DNA of 64,000 bases, from NCBI RefSeq assembly GCF_042431545.1, contig NZ_JBHLYX010000002.1, one strand, 5' to 3'. The notes below the pieces were generated by a model that was not told the DNA's origin, searched no databases, and was given only the letters and a program-made list of their open reading frames with translations. A program made the translations under genes and the position numbers. Shown one piece after another: positions 27,600 to 36,521 of the stretch. Source of the DNA: Pseudoalteromonas xiamenensis. GTDB taxonomy: Bacteria > Pseudomonadota > Gammaproteobacteria > Enterobacterales > Alteromonadaceae. Each line of letters starts with the position of its first letter. Position 1 is the first letter of the stretch.

Positions 27600-28346
27600 A
27601 TGAATCAATTATTTTCTTTGGAAGGTAAAGTAGCGCTAGTAACAGGTGCGAGTCGTGGGATTGGTAAAGCAATTGCACAAGCGTTAGTTGCGCAAGGCGC
27701 GATAGTTGCTGGCACTGCGACAAGTGAATCGGGCGCTGCGAAAATTTCAGAATATCTTGGTGAAAAGGGTAAAGGATTCGTTTTAAACGTCTCTGAAGCA
27801 GCCTCTATTGAAGCTTTATTAGAAGTAGTAAAAGCAGAAGTAGGCGACGTTGATATTTTGGTTAATAATGCAGGTATCACGCGCGATAATCTTTTAATGC
27901 GTATGAAAGATGAAGAATGGGATGACATTATCACGACCAATCTTTCTTCAATTTACCGTTTGTCAAAAGCTGTACTTCGTCCAATGATGAAGAAAAGAAA
28001 TGGCCGTATTATTAATATCGGCTCTGTTGTTGGAACAATGGGGAATGCCGGTCAAGCGAACTACGCAGCTGCAAAAGCGGGTGTAATAGGTTTTTCTAAA
28101 TCACTTGCTCGCGAAGTTGCATCACGTGGCATCACCGTTAACGTTATTGCACCTGGTTTCATCCAAACCGACATGACAGATGAGTTAACTGAGGAACAAA
28201 AAGCGGCAACACTCGCGAACGTACCAGCAGGACGTTTGGGTCAACCGAGCGAAATTGCAGCTGCAGTGGTTTATTTGGCCTCTGATGCTGCAGGCTATGT
28301 TTCTGGCGAAACTTTGCATGTAAATGGCGCGATGTACATGGTTTAA
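27600..28346 (+). CDS. fabG: 3-oxoacyl-ACP reductase FabG
   Basis: 248 aa from the ATG at 27600; an in-frame GTG at 27594 would add two residues but sits inside the likely SD AGAGAG. NADPH-dependent SDR of fatty-acid elongation. Motifs: VTGASRGIGKAIA near 12-24, NNAGITRDN, the Ser in GSVVGTMGNAG, YAAAKAG (Tyr/Lys) and the C-terminal VNGAMYMV. Followed by a 219-nt gap with a promoter before acpP. Confidence 0.96.
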   Translation: MNQLFSLEGKVALVTGASRGIGKAIAQALVAQGAIVAGTATSESGAAKISEYLGEKGKGFVLNVSEAASIEALLEVVKAEVGDVDILVNNAGITRDNLLMRMKDEEWDDIITTNLSSIYRLSKAVLRPMMKKRNGRIINIGSVVGTMGNAGQANYAAAKAGVIGFSKSLAREVASRGITVNVIAPGFIQTDMTDELTEEQKAATLANVPAGRLGQPSEIAAAVVYLASDAAGYVSGETLHVNGAMYMV

Positions 28347-28487
28347 GGCCTTGTCTTCGTACAATATTTTAATTGAATTTTTTGTGATCTTGCCGTAAAC
28401 ATACTTGAAATCGCACCTAAAATGAGCGATAAAAGAGTGAATTTGGGCCTCAGAGGTTTGACCAGACAAAAAAGTCTGCTCAAATAG

Positions 28488-28516
28488 TTGAATCACAGAA
28501 ATATGCGCCGTAAACT
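28488..28516 (+). promoter_or_regulatory. Predicted acpP promoter
   Basis: TTGAAT (28488-28493), 17-bp spacer, TAAACT (28511-28516), giving a leader of about 43 nt before the acpP ATG. An internal promoter would help explain the high ACP demand. Based on consensus match only. Confidence 0.5.
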
Positions 28517-28565
28517 ACGCCGCAATCTGAAAATAACGCATTGCGTTTAAATAAAGGAAAGAAGA

Positions 28566-28802
28566 ATGAGCGACATCCAAGAACGCGTAAAGAAAATCAT
28601 CATTGAACAACTAGGTGTTAAAGAAGAAGAAGTTAAAAACGAAGCGTCTTTCGTTGACGATTTAGGTGCAGACTCTCTTGACACAGTTGAGCTAGTAATG
28701 GCGCTAGAGGAAGAGTTTGACACTGAGATCCCTGATGAAGAAGCAGAGAAAATCACTACTGTTCAAGCAGCGATCGATTACGTAACTGCTCACGCTGAGT
28801 AA
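28566..28802 (+). CDS. acpP: Acyl carrier protein AcpP
   Basis: 78 aa, acidic. The phosphopantetheine attachment motif is GADSLDTVELV with Ser37. SD AAGGAAAG precedes the ATG. Cytoplasmic carrier of growing acyl chains and partner of FabD, FabG, FabF and PlsX encoded around it. Confidence 0.98.
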   Translation: MSDIQERVKKIIIEQLGVKEEEVKNEASFVDDLGADSLDTVELVMALEEEFDTEIPDEEAEKITTVQAAIDYVTAHAE

Positions 28803-28813
28803 GCAACGTATCA

Positions 28814-28841
28814 TTAAGGGCAGCGTACGCTGCCCTTAATC
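28814..28841. terminator. Perfect 28-nt inverted repeat between acpP and fabF
   Basis: ATTAAGGGCAGCGT followed directly by its exact reverse complement. It is followed by CTATCTATT rather than a T run, so it should act as a partial terminator or as a 3' stabilising hairpin for the acpP mRNA, with read-through into fabF. Confidence 0.7.
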
Positions 28842-28887
28842 TATCTATTCCCCTCAAAAAATTCAGAATTCCGTTTTGGAGGATACC

Positions 28888-30126
28888 GTGGCTAAACGTC
28901 GAGTCGTAGTAACAGGCTTAGGTATGTTGACGCCGCTAGGTAATGATGTAGCTTCTACCTGGCAGGGTTTGTTAGAGGGCCGTAGCGGCATCTCGAATAT
29001 CACACATTTCGATACTACCAATTTCAGCACTAAATTTGCAGGCTTAATCAATAACTTTGATGTAACTGATTACATTCCAGCAAAAGAAGCCAAGAAAATG
29101 GACTTGTTCATCCAGTACGGTGTTGCTGCAGGTGGCCAAGCTCTTAAAGATTCTGGACTAGAAATTAACGAATCTAACGCGCACCGTGTTGGAGTTGCGG
29201 TAGGTTCAGGCATTGGCGGTTTAACGCTTATCGAAGATAACCATGTTAAGTTACTTAACAGCGGTCCTCGAAAGTTATCGCCGTTTTACGTGCCATCCAC
29301 CATTATTAATATGATTTCAGGTCACCTTTCTATCATGCATGGCCTTCGTGGTCCGAATATTTCTATTGTAACGGCGTGTACAACAGGCCTTCACAATATC
29401 GGTCACGCTGCACGTATGATAGCGTATGGTGACGCAGACGCCATGCTCGCAGGTGGCGCAGAAAAAGCGTCAACACCTATCGGTATGGGTGGCTTCTGTG
29501 CGGCAAGAGCACTTTCTTCTCGCAATGACGACCCGCAAGCTGCGTCCCGCCCATGGGATAAAGACCGCGATGGCTTCGTCCTTGCTGATGGCGCAGGTGT
29601 TATCATGCTTGAAGAATATGATCATGCTAAGGCGCGTGGTGCGAAGATTTACGCGGAACTTGTTGGTTTCGGTATGAGTGGCGATGCATTCCACATGACC
29701 TCTCCACCGGAAGATGGTTCGGGTGCAGCACTTGCGATGGAAAATGCGTTAAATGATGCACAAGTTAATGCAGAAGCAGTTGGGTACATCAATGCGCACG
29801 GTACCTCAACTCACGCAGGCGATAAAGCTGAAACACAAGCGGTTAAGTCTATTTTCAAGGACTCAGCTAAATCTGTCATGGTGAGTTCATCAAAATCAAT
29901 GATGGGTCACTTACTTGGTGCAGCGGGTTCTGTTGAATCAATTATCACTATTTTGTCGTTACAAGAACAAAAAGTTACACCGACAATTAACTTAGACAAT
30001 CCAGATGAAGGCTGTGACCTAGACTACGTACCGCATACAGCGCGTGATGCTAAACTTGAGTATGCGCTATGTAACTCGTTTGGATTTGGCGGAACAAATG
30101 GTTCGTTGCTGTTTAAACGTGTATAG
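28888..30126 (+). CDS. fabF: 3-oxoacyl-ACP synthase II FabF
   Basis: 412 aa using the GTG at 28888, chosen because the strong SD GGAGG (28878-28882) precedes it and the protein then starts AKRRVVVTGLG like E. coli FabF. Condensing enzyme of fatty-acid elongation. Catalytic Cys164 in TACTTGLHN, His in HGTSTHAGD, and Lys/His in KSMMGHLLGAAG. Ends at a strong terminator. Confidence 0.96.
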   Translation: MAKRRVVVTGLGMLTPLGNDVASTWQGLLEGRSGISNITHFDTTNFSTKFAGLINNFDVTDYIPAKEAKKMDLFIQYGVAAGGQALKDSGLEINESNAHRVGVAVGSGIGGLTLIEDNHVKLLNSGPRKLSPFYVPSTIINMISGHLSIMHGLRGPNISIVTACTTGLHNIGHAARMIAYGDADAMLAGGAEKASTPIGMGGFCAARALSSRNDDPQAASRPWDKDRDGFVLADGAGVIMLEEYDHAKARGAKIYAELVGFGMSGDAFHMTSPPEDGSGAALAMENALNDAQVNAEAVGYINAHGTSTHAGDKAETQAVKSIFKDSAKSVMVSSSKSMMGHLLGAAGSVESIITILSLQEQKVTPTINLDNPDEGCDLDYVPHTARDAKLEYALCNSFGFGGTNGSLLFKRV

Positions 30127-30149
30127 TTAGTCACAAGACTATGTAAATC

Positions 30150-30177
30150 AAAAGCCTGGCATAGCCGGGCTTTTTTA
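30150..30177 (+). terminator. Rho-independent terminator of the fab operon
   Basis: AAAAGCCTGGC, loop ATA, GCCGGGCTTTT, with a T run; 23 nt after the fabF stop and 15 nt before pabC. Confidence 0.9.
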
Positions 30178-30191
30178 TTGGGAGCGAACGA

Positions 30192-30968
30192 ATGCAAATA
30201 GTATCGAGCGTCTCTGCGACGGACAGAGGCCTTGCCTACGGTGATGGTTTTTTTACAACGGCAAAAATTGAATTTGACGCTGTGATTGATTGGCCTTTGC
30301 ATAAAGCAAGACTCGAAGAATGTGCAGCGCGTTTGTTTTTCCCTTCATTAGATTTCACGTTGATCGAACCTGAAGTCCAAAGATTAATAGCAGGGACACC
30401 GCTAGGCGTACTGAAAATCATAGTCACGCGTGGCTGTGGTGGTCGAGGCTACAGTTTACCAGCGCATGCCAATCCTCATCTATTACTGCAGTTGCTTCCT
30501 TTTCCTGCACATTATCTATCACTTCGTGATAGAGGTTTGAAATTGGGGACTAGTAGCGTCAAACTTGCGCCTCAACCCCTGCTTGCGGGATTAAAAACCT
30601 TAAATCGATTAGAACAAGTCTTCATTAAGCAGGAACTGGATCTTTTGCCTTTTGATGATGTTGTTGTTTGTGATAATAACGATATGGTGGTTGAAACAAG
30701 CATAGGCAACTTAGTTTGGATTGAGGGGAGCCGTGTCTTGACCTCGACACTCGATCTGTGTGGTATCAAGGGCGTTTACTTACAATCCCTAAAAAGTAAA
30801 ATGGACATTACCGAGGCCCAAATTACACAAGAGGCACTGTTGAATGCGGACGCGGTATTTGTGTGTAACAGTTTAATGGGGGTTGTACCTGTGTATGCCA
30901 TTCAAAACAAAGTGTGGAACAAAAACACCGTAACCCGATTTGCTCTGGAACATGGGTTGTATGATTAA
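30192..30968 (+). CDS. pabC: Aminodeoxychorismate lyase PabC
   Basis: 258 aa, PLP fold type IV. It releases pyruvate from 4-amino-4-deoxychorismate to give p-aminobenzoate for folate synthesis. DRGLAYGDGFFTT is at 11-23. The PLP lysine is Lys135 in GLKTLNRLEQV. ETSIGNLVWIEG carries the typical E-x-S-x-x-N motif. First gene of the pabC-mltG-tmk-holB-pilZ-tatD run. Overlaps mltG by 8 nt. Confidence 0.92.
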   Translation: MQIVSSVSATDRGLAYGDGFFTTAKIEFDAVIDWPLHKARLEECAARLFFPSLDFTLIEPEVQRLIAGTPLGVLKIIVTRGCGGRGYSLPAHANPHLLLQLLPFPAHYLSLRDRGLKLGTSSVKLAPQPLLAGLKTLNRLEQVFIKQELDLLPFDDVVVCDNNDMVVETSIGNLVWIEGSRVLTSTLDLCGIKGVYLQSLKSKMDITEAQITQEALLNADAVFVCNSLMGVVPVYAIQNKVWNKNTVTRFALEHGLYD

Positions 30969-31935
30969 GAAAATTTTACTCGCTGTCGTTTGCTGTGTTG
31001 TCTTGACGCTGATTTATCTTTGCCTCCTGATTAACACCGTTAAAACCGAGCGACTTAATGCCCCTCAAGGTTCATTATTTGACGTGCACGCAGGACAAGG
31101 TGCTTTATCAGTGTGCGAACGTTGGGAAAAGTTGGGTTGGATACAGCAATGCTGGCGATACCGCGTGTTTTTCAAGCTTTTTCCTTTGGAAGGTGGAATG
31201 CAAAAAGGCTTATACGAATTATCATCTATGCCCGTTTTTGAGGCGTACAATATGATTTTGAAGGGTAAGCAAAAACAATTTAGTTTCACCATCATTGAGG
31301 GAGAAACCTTTTCTCAAGTTTTACACAAGATGAAAAGCTCGCCATATTTAGAATTTGACTTTAATCCAGATGAAAGCGCGTCGGAATATGAAGGGTGGTT
31401 GTTACCTGAAACTTATCACTATGTTGCTTACACTAAAGCAACTGAGCTTGCCAAAAGAGCACATCAACAGATGGATAAGTTGCTCAAAACTACTTGGGCG
31501 AATAAAATGGATGACTTGCCACTCGCGACGCCCTATGAAGCATTAATATTGGCTTCAATCATCGAAAAAGAAACCGCGTTGGCTGACGAACGAGCGACAG
31601 TGGCATCGGTTTTTGTCAATCGGTTACGTAAAGGCATGCGTTTGCAAACGGACCCAACCGTGATCTACGGATTAGGTGAACGTTTCAACGGCGATATCAC
31701 TCGGGCAAATTTGAAAGAAAAGACACCCTATAACACGTATCGAATTGATGGGTTGCCACCGACACCAATAGCAATGCCATCGGCAGGCGCGGTTACTGCG
31801 GCATTAAATCCTAGGCAAACAAATTATTATTATTTTGTTGCGGACGGAGAAGGTGGACATACGTTTTCGACAACGCTTGAAGAACATAATCAAGCGGTAA
31901 AATTATTTTTAGAAAAGAGCAAACATGCAGGGTAG
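30961..31935 (+). CDS. mltG: Endolytic transglycosylase MltG
   Basis: 324 aa from the ATG at 30961; a slightly longer frame exists but would lie inside pabC. Inner-membrane protein with one N-terminal helix (about 3-22) and a periplasmic YceG domain that cuts nascent glycan strands. ILASIIEKETALADER is near 196-211 (IIEKET at 200-205, with the catalytic Glu). LQTDPTVIYGLG and NTYRIDGLPPTPIAMPSAGAV are family hallmarks. Overlaps pabC by 8 nt and tmk by 11 nt. Confidence 0.94.
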   Translation: MIKKILLAVVCCVVLTLIYLCLLINTVKTERLNAPQGSLFDVHAGQGALSVCERWEKLGWIQQCWRYRVFFKLFPLEGGMQKGLYELSSMPVFEAYNMILKGKQKQFSFTIIEGETFSQVLHKMKSSPYLEFDFNPDESASEYEGWLLPETYHYVAYTKATELAKRAHQQMDKLLKTTWANKMDDLPLATPYEALILASIIEKETALADERATVASVFVNRLRKGMRLQTDPTVIYGLGERFNGDITRANLKEKTPYNTYRIDGLPPTPIAMPSAGAVTAALNPRQTNYYYFVADGEGGHTFSTTLEEHNQAVKLFLEKSKHAG

Positions 31936-32551
31936 ATTTATTGTAATTGAAGGGCTGGAAGGCGCTGGAAAGTCAACCGCTATGGGTATTTGTGAGCAAG
32001 CCCTTAATTCTCGAGGTATCGACTTTGTTAAAGTTAGGGAACCTGGAGGTACACCGCTTGCGGAATCACTTCGTAGCCTTGTTAAAAGCCATCATGAAGA
32101 AAACGTTGCACCAGAAACAGAATTGCTCATTATGTACGCTGCGCGTGCACAGCTGATACACAACGTGATTAGACCCGCATTGTCAAAAGGTCAATGGGTG
32201 CTTGCCGATAGACACGACTGGTCGTCACAAGCGTATCAAGGTGGTGGTCGCCAACTGCCTCAGACACATTTAGACGCATTGGCAACGATTGTGCTAAATG
32301 GACTCACGCCTGATTTAGTTCTTTATTTGGATATTGAGCCAAGTCTAGGGCTTTCCCGTGCAAGAGGGCGAGGTGAGTTAGATAGAATTGAACAAGAGGC
32401 TATAGAGTTTTTTGAACGAACGAGAGCTAAATACCTTTCATTGGTCGAAAACGCTAGTTTTGGAGTCAAAATTGATGCAAGTCAGTCAATGACGCAAGTG
32501 CATGACGACATTCACAACGCACTCTCACAATTTTTGGACAAGGTATGTTAG
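31925..32551 (+). CDS. tmk: Thymidylate kinase
   Basis: 208 aa. Phosphorylates dTMP to dTDP. The P-loop is GLEGAGKST (9-17), DR-x-W appears as ADRHDWSSQAYQGGGR (LID/DRX motif), and REPGGTPLAE is near 38-47. Overlaps mltG and holB at both ends, so it is translationally coupled. Confidence 0.95.
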   Translation: MQGRFIVIEGLEGAGKSTAMGICEQALNSRGIDFVKVREPGGTPLAESLRSLVKSHHEENVAPETELLIMYAARAQLIHNVIRPALSKGQWVLADRHDWSSQAYQGGGRQLPQTHLDALATIVLNGLTPDLVLYLDIEPSLGLSRARGRGELDRIEQEAIEFFERTRAKYLSLVENASFGVKIDASQSMTQVHDDIHNALSQFLDKVC

Positions 32552-33435
32552 CCCCTTGGCTTGAACAACTTCAGCAGCAATTTAATCATACTTTTCAGCA
32601 AGGTCGGTTACACCATGCGATAATGCTACATGGCTTAAGAGGCACTGGAAAAAGTTTACTAGCAAGTTCACTTTCAGATGGTTTACTTTGTGACAAGCCA
32701 AGTAGCTTGGTAGCCTGTGGGACATGCAAAAGTTGTTTACTGATAAAAGCGGGTAATCATCCTGATAGACTCGATATCGGTGAAGCAAATTCATCTATTG
32801 GCGTGGACCAAATTCGAGAGTTGGGTGAATTTATTTATCATTCTGCACAGCAAGGTGGTAATAAAGTTGTTGTTATCCGATTTGCTGACTCAATGACGTC
32901 ATCCGCTGCTAATGCGTTATTGAAAACATTGGAAGAACCAAATGCAAATCGATATCTCATTCTATGCTGCGATGACGTATCTCGTTTACCCGCAACAATT
33001 GCCAGCCGGTGCTTTAAGCAATTAGTTGTCGCAGAACAAAGTGCTAACTGGTTATGCAACCAGCTTAATTCGCATGAAATTGAACCTTGGCAGACTCTGT
33101 TTTTGCAGCAACCTTTTCTTGTCCTTGATTGGCAAGAAGAGGAAATAGAATCAAATATCAAAACGTTATATGATTGTGCCAATAGTGACGTAACTGCATG
33201 GCAATTAAACGAGCTGAATTCCATGCTGGCTAAAAGAACTGAACTTGTCGACACATTTTGTTTATTCTTAACTCAAAGAATCAAACAAGTAGCGTTGGCA
33301 GGCGCGCCCTTTGAGCGCATTTCAGAACAACTTAATTCAGTTACCTTGTTTGTAAAAAAGACAAAAACGTTAGCTGGTACGAATATGTTGTTAAGTTTAG
33401 CCATGTTACAACAATCACTACGCCAGTTATCGTAA
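32545..33435 (+). CDS. holB: DNA polymerase III delta' subunit HolB
   Basis: 296 aa. Clamp-loader subunit with an AAA+ fold. LHGLRGTGKSLLA (P-loop) is near 28-40, the zinc module CGTCKSC at about 58-64, and FADSMTSSAANALLKTLEEPN is the delta' signature near 107-127. Overlaps tmk by 7 nt, the conserved tmk-holB arrangement. Confidence 0.94.
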   Translation: MLAPWLEQLQQQFNHTFQQGRLHHAIMLHGLRGTGKSLLASSLSDGLLCDKPSSLVACGTCKSCLLIKAGNHPDRLDIGEANSSIGVDQIRELGEFIYHSAQQGGNKVVVIRFADSMTSSAANALLKTLEEPNANRYLILCCDDVSRLPATIASRCFKQLVVAEQSANWLCNQLNSHEIEPWQTLFLQQPFLVLDWQEEEIESNIKTLYDCANSDVTAWQLNELNSMLAKRTELVDTFCLFLTQRIKQVALAGAPFERISEQLNSVTLFVKKTKTLAGTNMLLSLAMLQQSLRQLS

Positions 33436-33447
33436 TAGGAGAACCGA

Positions 33448-33774
33448 GTGCAAGAATTACTCGCGGATTTTGAAGACCTAGATGAGCTTTACCGTTGTTA
33501 TATGGCTTTCCTAAGAGAAGGTGGGCTATTTGTTAAAAGCAACATGCGTTTTGAATTGGGGACGACAGTATCGCTGCGCGTAACGTTACCTGATGCGTTG
33601 GAAGAAGATGTGATCCAAGGTAAAGTCGTGTGGGTTTCACCACAAGGTGCTCAGAATGCGAATCCGCCGGGCGTTGGCGTAGCGTTTGGAGAAAACAGCC
33701 AGCCTTTTAACGACAAAATTATTAAGCTTTTAGGCACGAGCCTAAATTCTGATAAGCCAACCTACACCATGTAA
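33448..33774 (+). CDS. PilZ-domain protein
   Basis: 108 aa, GTG start at 33448 with SD AGGAG. Compact beta-barrel PilZ domain (GLFVKSNMRFELGTTVSLRVTLPD, VIQGKVVWVSP, PPGVGVAFGE). It occurs between holB and tatD in many Pseudomonas and Alteromonadales genomes. The classical RxxxR and D/NxSxxG c-di-GMP motifs are not evident: the region where the latter should be reads EGGLFVKS. It may be the PilZ-only class that acts in type IV pilus assembly without binding c-di-GMP (inference). Confidence 0.87.
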   Translation: MQELLADFEDLDELYRCYMAFLREGGLFVKSNMRFELGTTVSLRVTLPDALEEDVIQGKVVWVSPQGAQNANPPGVGVAFGENSQPFNDKIIKLLGTSLNSDKPTYTM

Positions 33775-33782
33775 GAGAAGTT

Positions 33783-34559
33783 ATGATTGTAGATTCGCAT
33801 TGCCATCTAGACCGTTTAGATTGGGACAAACTCGGTGTTTCGCTTGATGAAGTACTGGATAATGCTCGTGCAAAGCAAGTTGAGCACTTTTTATGCGTGA
33901 GCGTTACGCTTGATCAATTCCCAACGATGCTTGAAAAAATCCTACCGTATAAGGATGTCTCCGCTTCGTGTGGCGTTCATCCACTGGATCAAAAATTTGA
34001 ATTAGATAAAGAAAAACTAATCTCGTTGGCGTCGCATGAGAAAGTTGTTGCTATAGGTGAAACAGGACTCGATTATTATTATTCGCAAGACACGAAGCAA
34101 GTCCAACAAGACAGTTTCGTTGGCCACATCGAAGTTGCGAACCAGTTAGATAAACCGCTCATAATCCATACGCGTGATGCGAGAGAGGATACCATTGCAT
34201 TAATGAAAGCGCATAATGCAAGCCAATGTGGGGGCGTGTTACATTGCTTTACCGAAGATTTAGACATGGCTAAACGAGCGCTTGATCTGGGTTTTTATAT
34301 TTCTATTTCCGGTATTGTGACGTTCAAAAACGCGAAAGAGCTCCAAGAGGTGGTGAAATATCTGCCGTTGGATAGGTTATTGATTGAAACAGATTCGCCG
34401 TACCTTGCGCCAGTGCCACACCGAGGTAAAACCAATCAACCAGCCTATGTTCAAGATGTTGCCTATTTCATCGCTGATCTTAAAGGATTGAGTTATCAAG
34501 CTCTCGCTGAAGCCACGACTAACAACTTTTATTCGTTGTTTAAAGGCGTAAACAGGTAG
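33783..34559 (+). CDS. TatD-family metal-dependent hydrolase (YcfH-like)
   Basis: 258 aa TIM-barrel amidohydrolase. VDSHCHLDRLDW (3-14) provides the first metal His pair, AIGETGLDYYY the Glu, PLIIHTRDAREDT and GGVLHCFTED the His residues, and LIETDSPYLAPVPHRGK the Asp. Members have DNase, RNase or D-aminoacyl-tRNA deacylase activity. Position after holB-pilZ fits YcfH. It ends 10 nt before the phosphohydrolase gene. Confidence 0.93.
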   Translation: MIVDSHCHLDRLDWDKLGVSLDEVLDNARAKQVEHFLCVSVTLDQFPTMLEKILPYKDVSASCGVHPLDQKFELDKEKLISLASHEKVVAIGETGLDYYYSQDTKQVQQDSFVGHIEVANQLDKPLIIHTRDAREDTIALMKAHNASQCGGVLHCFTEDLDMAKRALDLGFYISISGIVTFKNAKELQEVVKYLPLDRLLIETDSPYLAPVPHRGKTNQPAYVQDVAYFIADLKGLSYQALAEATTNNFYSLFKGVNR

Positions 34560-34569
34560 AGGTCCGTGT

Positions 34570-36414
34570 TTGCAAGGAGCTAACCTACCAAAAATCCTCT
34601 TGAAGCCAATGGTGAGACGATTAGAAGCTCACCAGCTGTGCTTCCAACTGGTGACTACAACACGTTGTAAGCCAAAAATCGTTATTGCGGGATACATCGT
34701 TCAACAGCATGACATCGAACTTCAACTCGGTGAACGTTGTGTGCTGTATATTTTGAGGCTTGTGCCGACCAAACGACCATTTCCTGTCGACCTTAAATTG
34801 CGCTATGAGCTTTTAGTTGACGATGAGCGAGTCGATTTGAGCCAACTCGCCTACGAAAATGATTATCCTGAAATTGTTATTCCAAATCGGTTGGAAGAAG
34901 TTTTACATGGTTCATGTCGTAACCCACATCACGAAAGCCGCGATAGTTTATGTACCGCAGACGAATATTTAGAAACAGCAAGACAACGAGGCGATTTAGG
35001 ACCGCAACTACTTTTGATGTCCGGTGATCAAATTTACGCTGATGACGTTGCAGGTCCCATGTTACTTGCCATCACGCAATTGTCGGCACTTTTAGGTCTA
35101 TATCCAGACAAACATGCAACGTTGGCGCTACCTGTGTCCATTCAGGAGCAACTGTATCATCGGCCGGACTATTTACCTAAAACGCCATGGCAAAACAGAT
35201 CTAAACTATGCGTAGGGTATTGGTTTAAAAAAGATGAACCTCATTTTACAAGCATGAAAGCAGGTAATCATCTGATTTCACTTGCTGAGTTTATCGCGCT
35301 TTATTTACTAACATGGTCCTCTGAGGCGTGGCAATTGATTGATTTTTCTAAACTCAATTACATCGGCTCAAATGCAAAACATGCTAGTCAATTCAACCAT
35401 GAGCTAACGTGGATAAAACGCTATGTCGAAGATTTACCACGTGCTGAACGAATATTTGCCAACGTATCGACACTAATGATGTTTGATGACCATGATGTCA
35501 CAGACGATTGGAATCTAACAGCAAAATGGGAACAGGCTGTATATCAAACCCCACAAAGCGATCGGATCATCAACAATGGCATGACTGCCTATTGGTTATT
35601 TCAGGGATTAGGCAATGATGCAGGAGAAACAACGAACCAACTTACCGTAAATTTTGTCGAAGCACTAAAAGACCGATTTTGGGACTGGCAAACTTTTTCG
35701 AAACCATTACAACGTTTTAATAGTTGGCACTATTGTCTTAACACGACGCCTAAAGTGGTAGTCCTTGATACTCGAACTCATCGATGGCGTAACGATGACC
35801 ATTTCAACGAACCATCTGGTCTTATGGACTGGGATCGTTTGCTTGAACTCGAACAAAATTTAGTTAGTCACGATCAAGTCATCTTAGTGTCTCCAGCGCC
35901 CGTGTTTGGTGTTAAAGCCATTGAAGCAATTCAAGCGCTATTTAATGCGTGTGGCGAGCCATTGCTCGTTGATGTTGAGAATTGGATGGCGCATGAAGGT
36001 GCTGCGAAGAAACTGCTCGATATCTTTAGGCGTCCTGATACACCAAGTGAAACAATAATCTTGTCCGGAGACGTACATTACTCTTTCTGCTTTTCCGTGA
36101 AAGCGCGTTTTGGCAAGCACGATAATCGAATTTGGCAGTTAACGGCATCTGGAATCAAAAATGAATTCCCTAAAAAGCTTATTAAGGTTTTAGATAAACT
36201 TGATAGTTGGTTGTATGCCCCATATAGCCCGTTAAATTTATTTACCAAGCGATGGCAAATGAATGTTGGAAAACACCCTATTGTAGGTAGCAAAAAGACA
36301 TACCTTGTCAGTGATTCTTCGATAAGCCTTGTATCTCTGCATAACGGAACGCTCGAGAAATACCAACTGTTACATGGTAACGGTGGATGGAGCCAATTCG
36401 ACTTAGAAGAATAA
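34570..36414 (+). CDS. PhoD-like metallophosphohydrolase, no signal peptide
   Basis: 614 aa. Calcineurin-like fold of the PhoD type: LHGSCRNPHHE near 113-123, LLLMSGDQIYADD near 147-159, LMMFDDHDVTDDWN near 303-316 and ILSGDVHYSF near 497-506, all metal-binding motifs. An N-terminal beta domain covers about 1-105. The TTG at 34570 is chosen because AGAGG stands 7 nt upstream; ATG at 34609 is an alternative. True PhoD enzymes are Tat-exported, but no twin-arginine signal is seen here, so it may be cytoplasmic. The substrate is unknown. Confidence 0.82.
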   Translation: MQGANLPKILLKPMVRRLEAHQLCFQLVTTTRCKPKIVIAGYIVQQHDIELQLGERCVLYILRLVPTKRPFPVDLKLRYELLVDDERVDLSQLAYENDYPEIVIPNRLEEVLHGSCRNPHHESRDSLCTADEYLETARQRGDLGPQLLLMSGDQIYADDVAGPMLLAITQLSALLGLYPDKHATLALPVSIQEQLYHRPDYLPKTPWQNRSKLCVGYWFKKDEPHFTSMKAGNHLISLAEFIALYLLTWSSEAWQLIDFSKLNYIGSNAKHASQFNHELTWIKRYVEDLPRAERIFANVSTLMMFDDHDVTDDWNLTAKWEQAVYQTPQSDRIINNGMTAYWLFQGLGNDAGETTNQLTVNFVEALKDRFWDWQTFSKPLQRFNSWHYCLNTTPKVVVLDTRTHRWRNDDHFNEPSGLMDWDRLLELEQNLVSHDQVILVSPAPVFGVKAIEAIQALFNACGEPLLVDVENWMAHEGAAKKLLDIFRRPDTPSETIILSGDVHYSFCFSVKARFGKHDNRIWQLTASGIKNEFPKKLIKVLDKLDSWLYAPYSPLNLFTKRWQMNVGKHPIVGSKKTYLVSDSSISLVSLHNGTLEKYQLLHGNGGWSQFDLEE

Positions 36415-36521
36415 GCGAGGCTTTTAAAGCTTAAGTGATGCCTGTCATTATTGCTCATATTTGAGCAGAATAATTTCCGCTTGCTATAGTTATTAAAGGG
36501 TTAACTAGTCCTTGAAAACTT

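Noticed and set aside
32838..33254. 138-codon minus-strand frame inside holB
   Set aside because: Lies wholly antisense to a well-supported essential gene and shows no protein-family pattern.
36450..36465. TGCTCA-TATT-TGAGCA hairpin upstream of the propeller kinase
   Set aside because: Short stem without a T run; could be a chance repeat and does not support a terminator or operator call.
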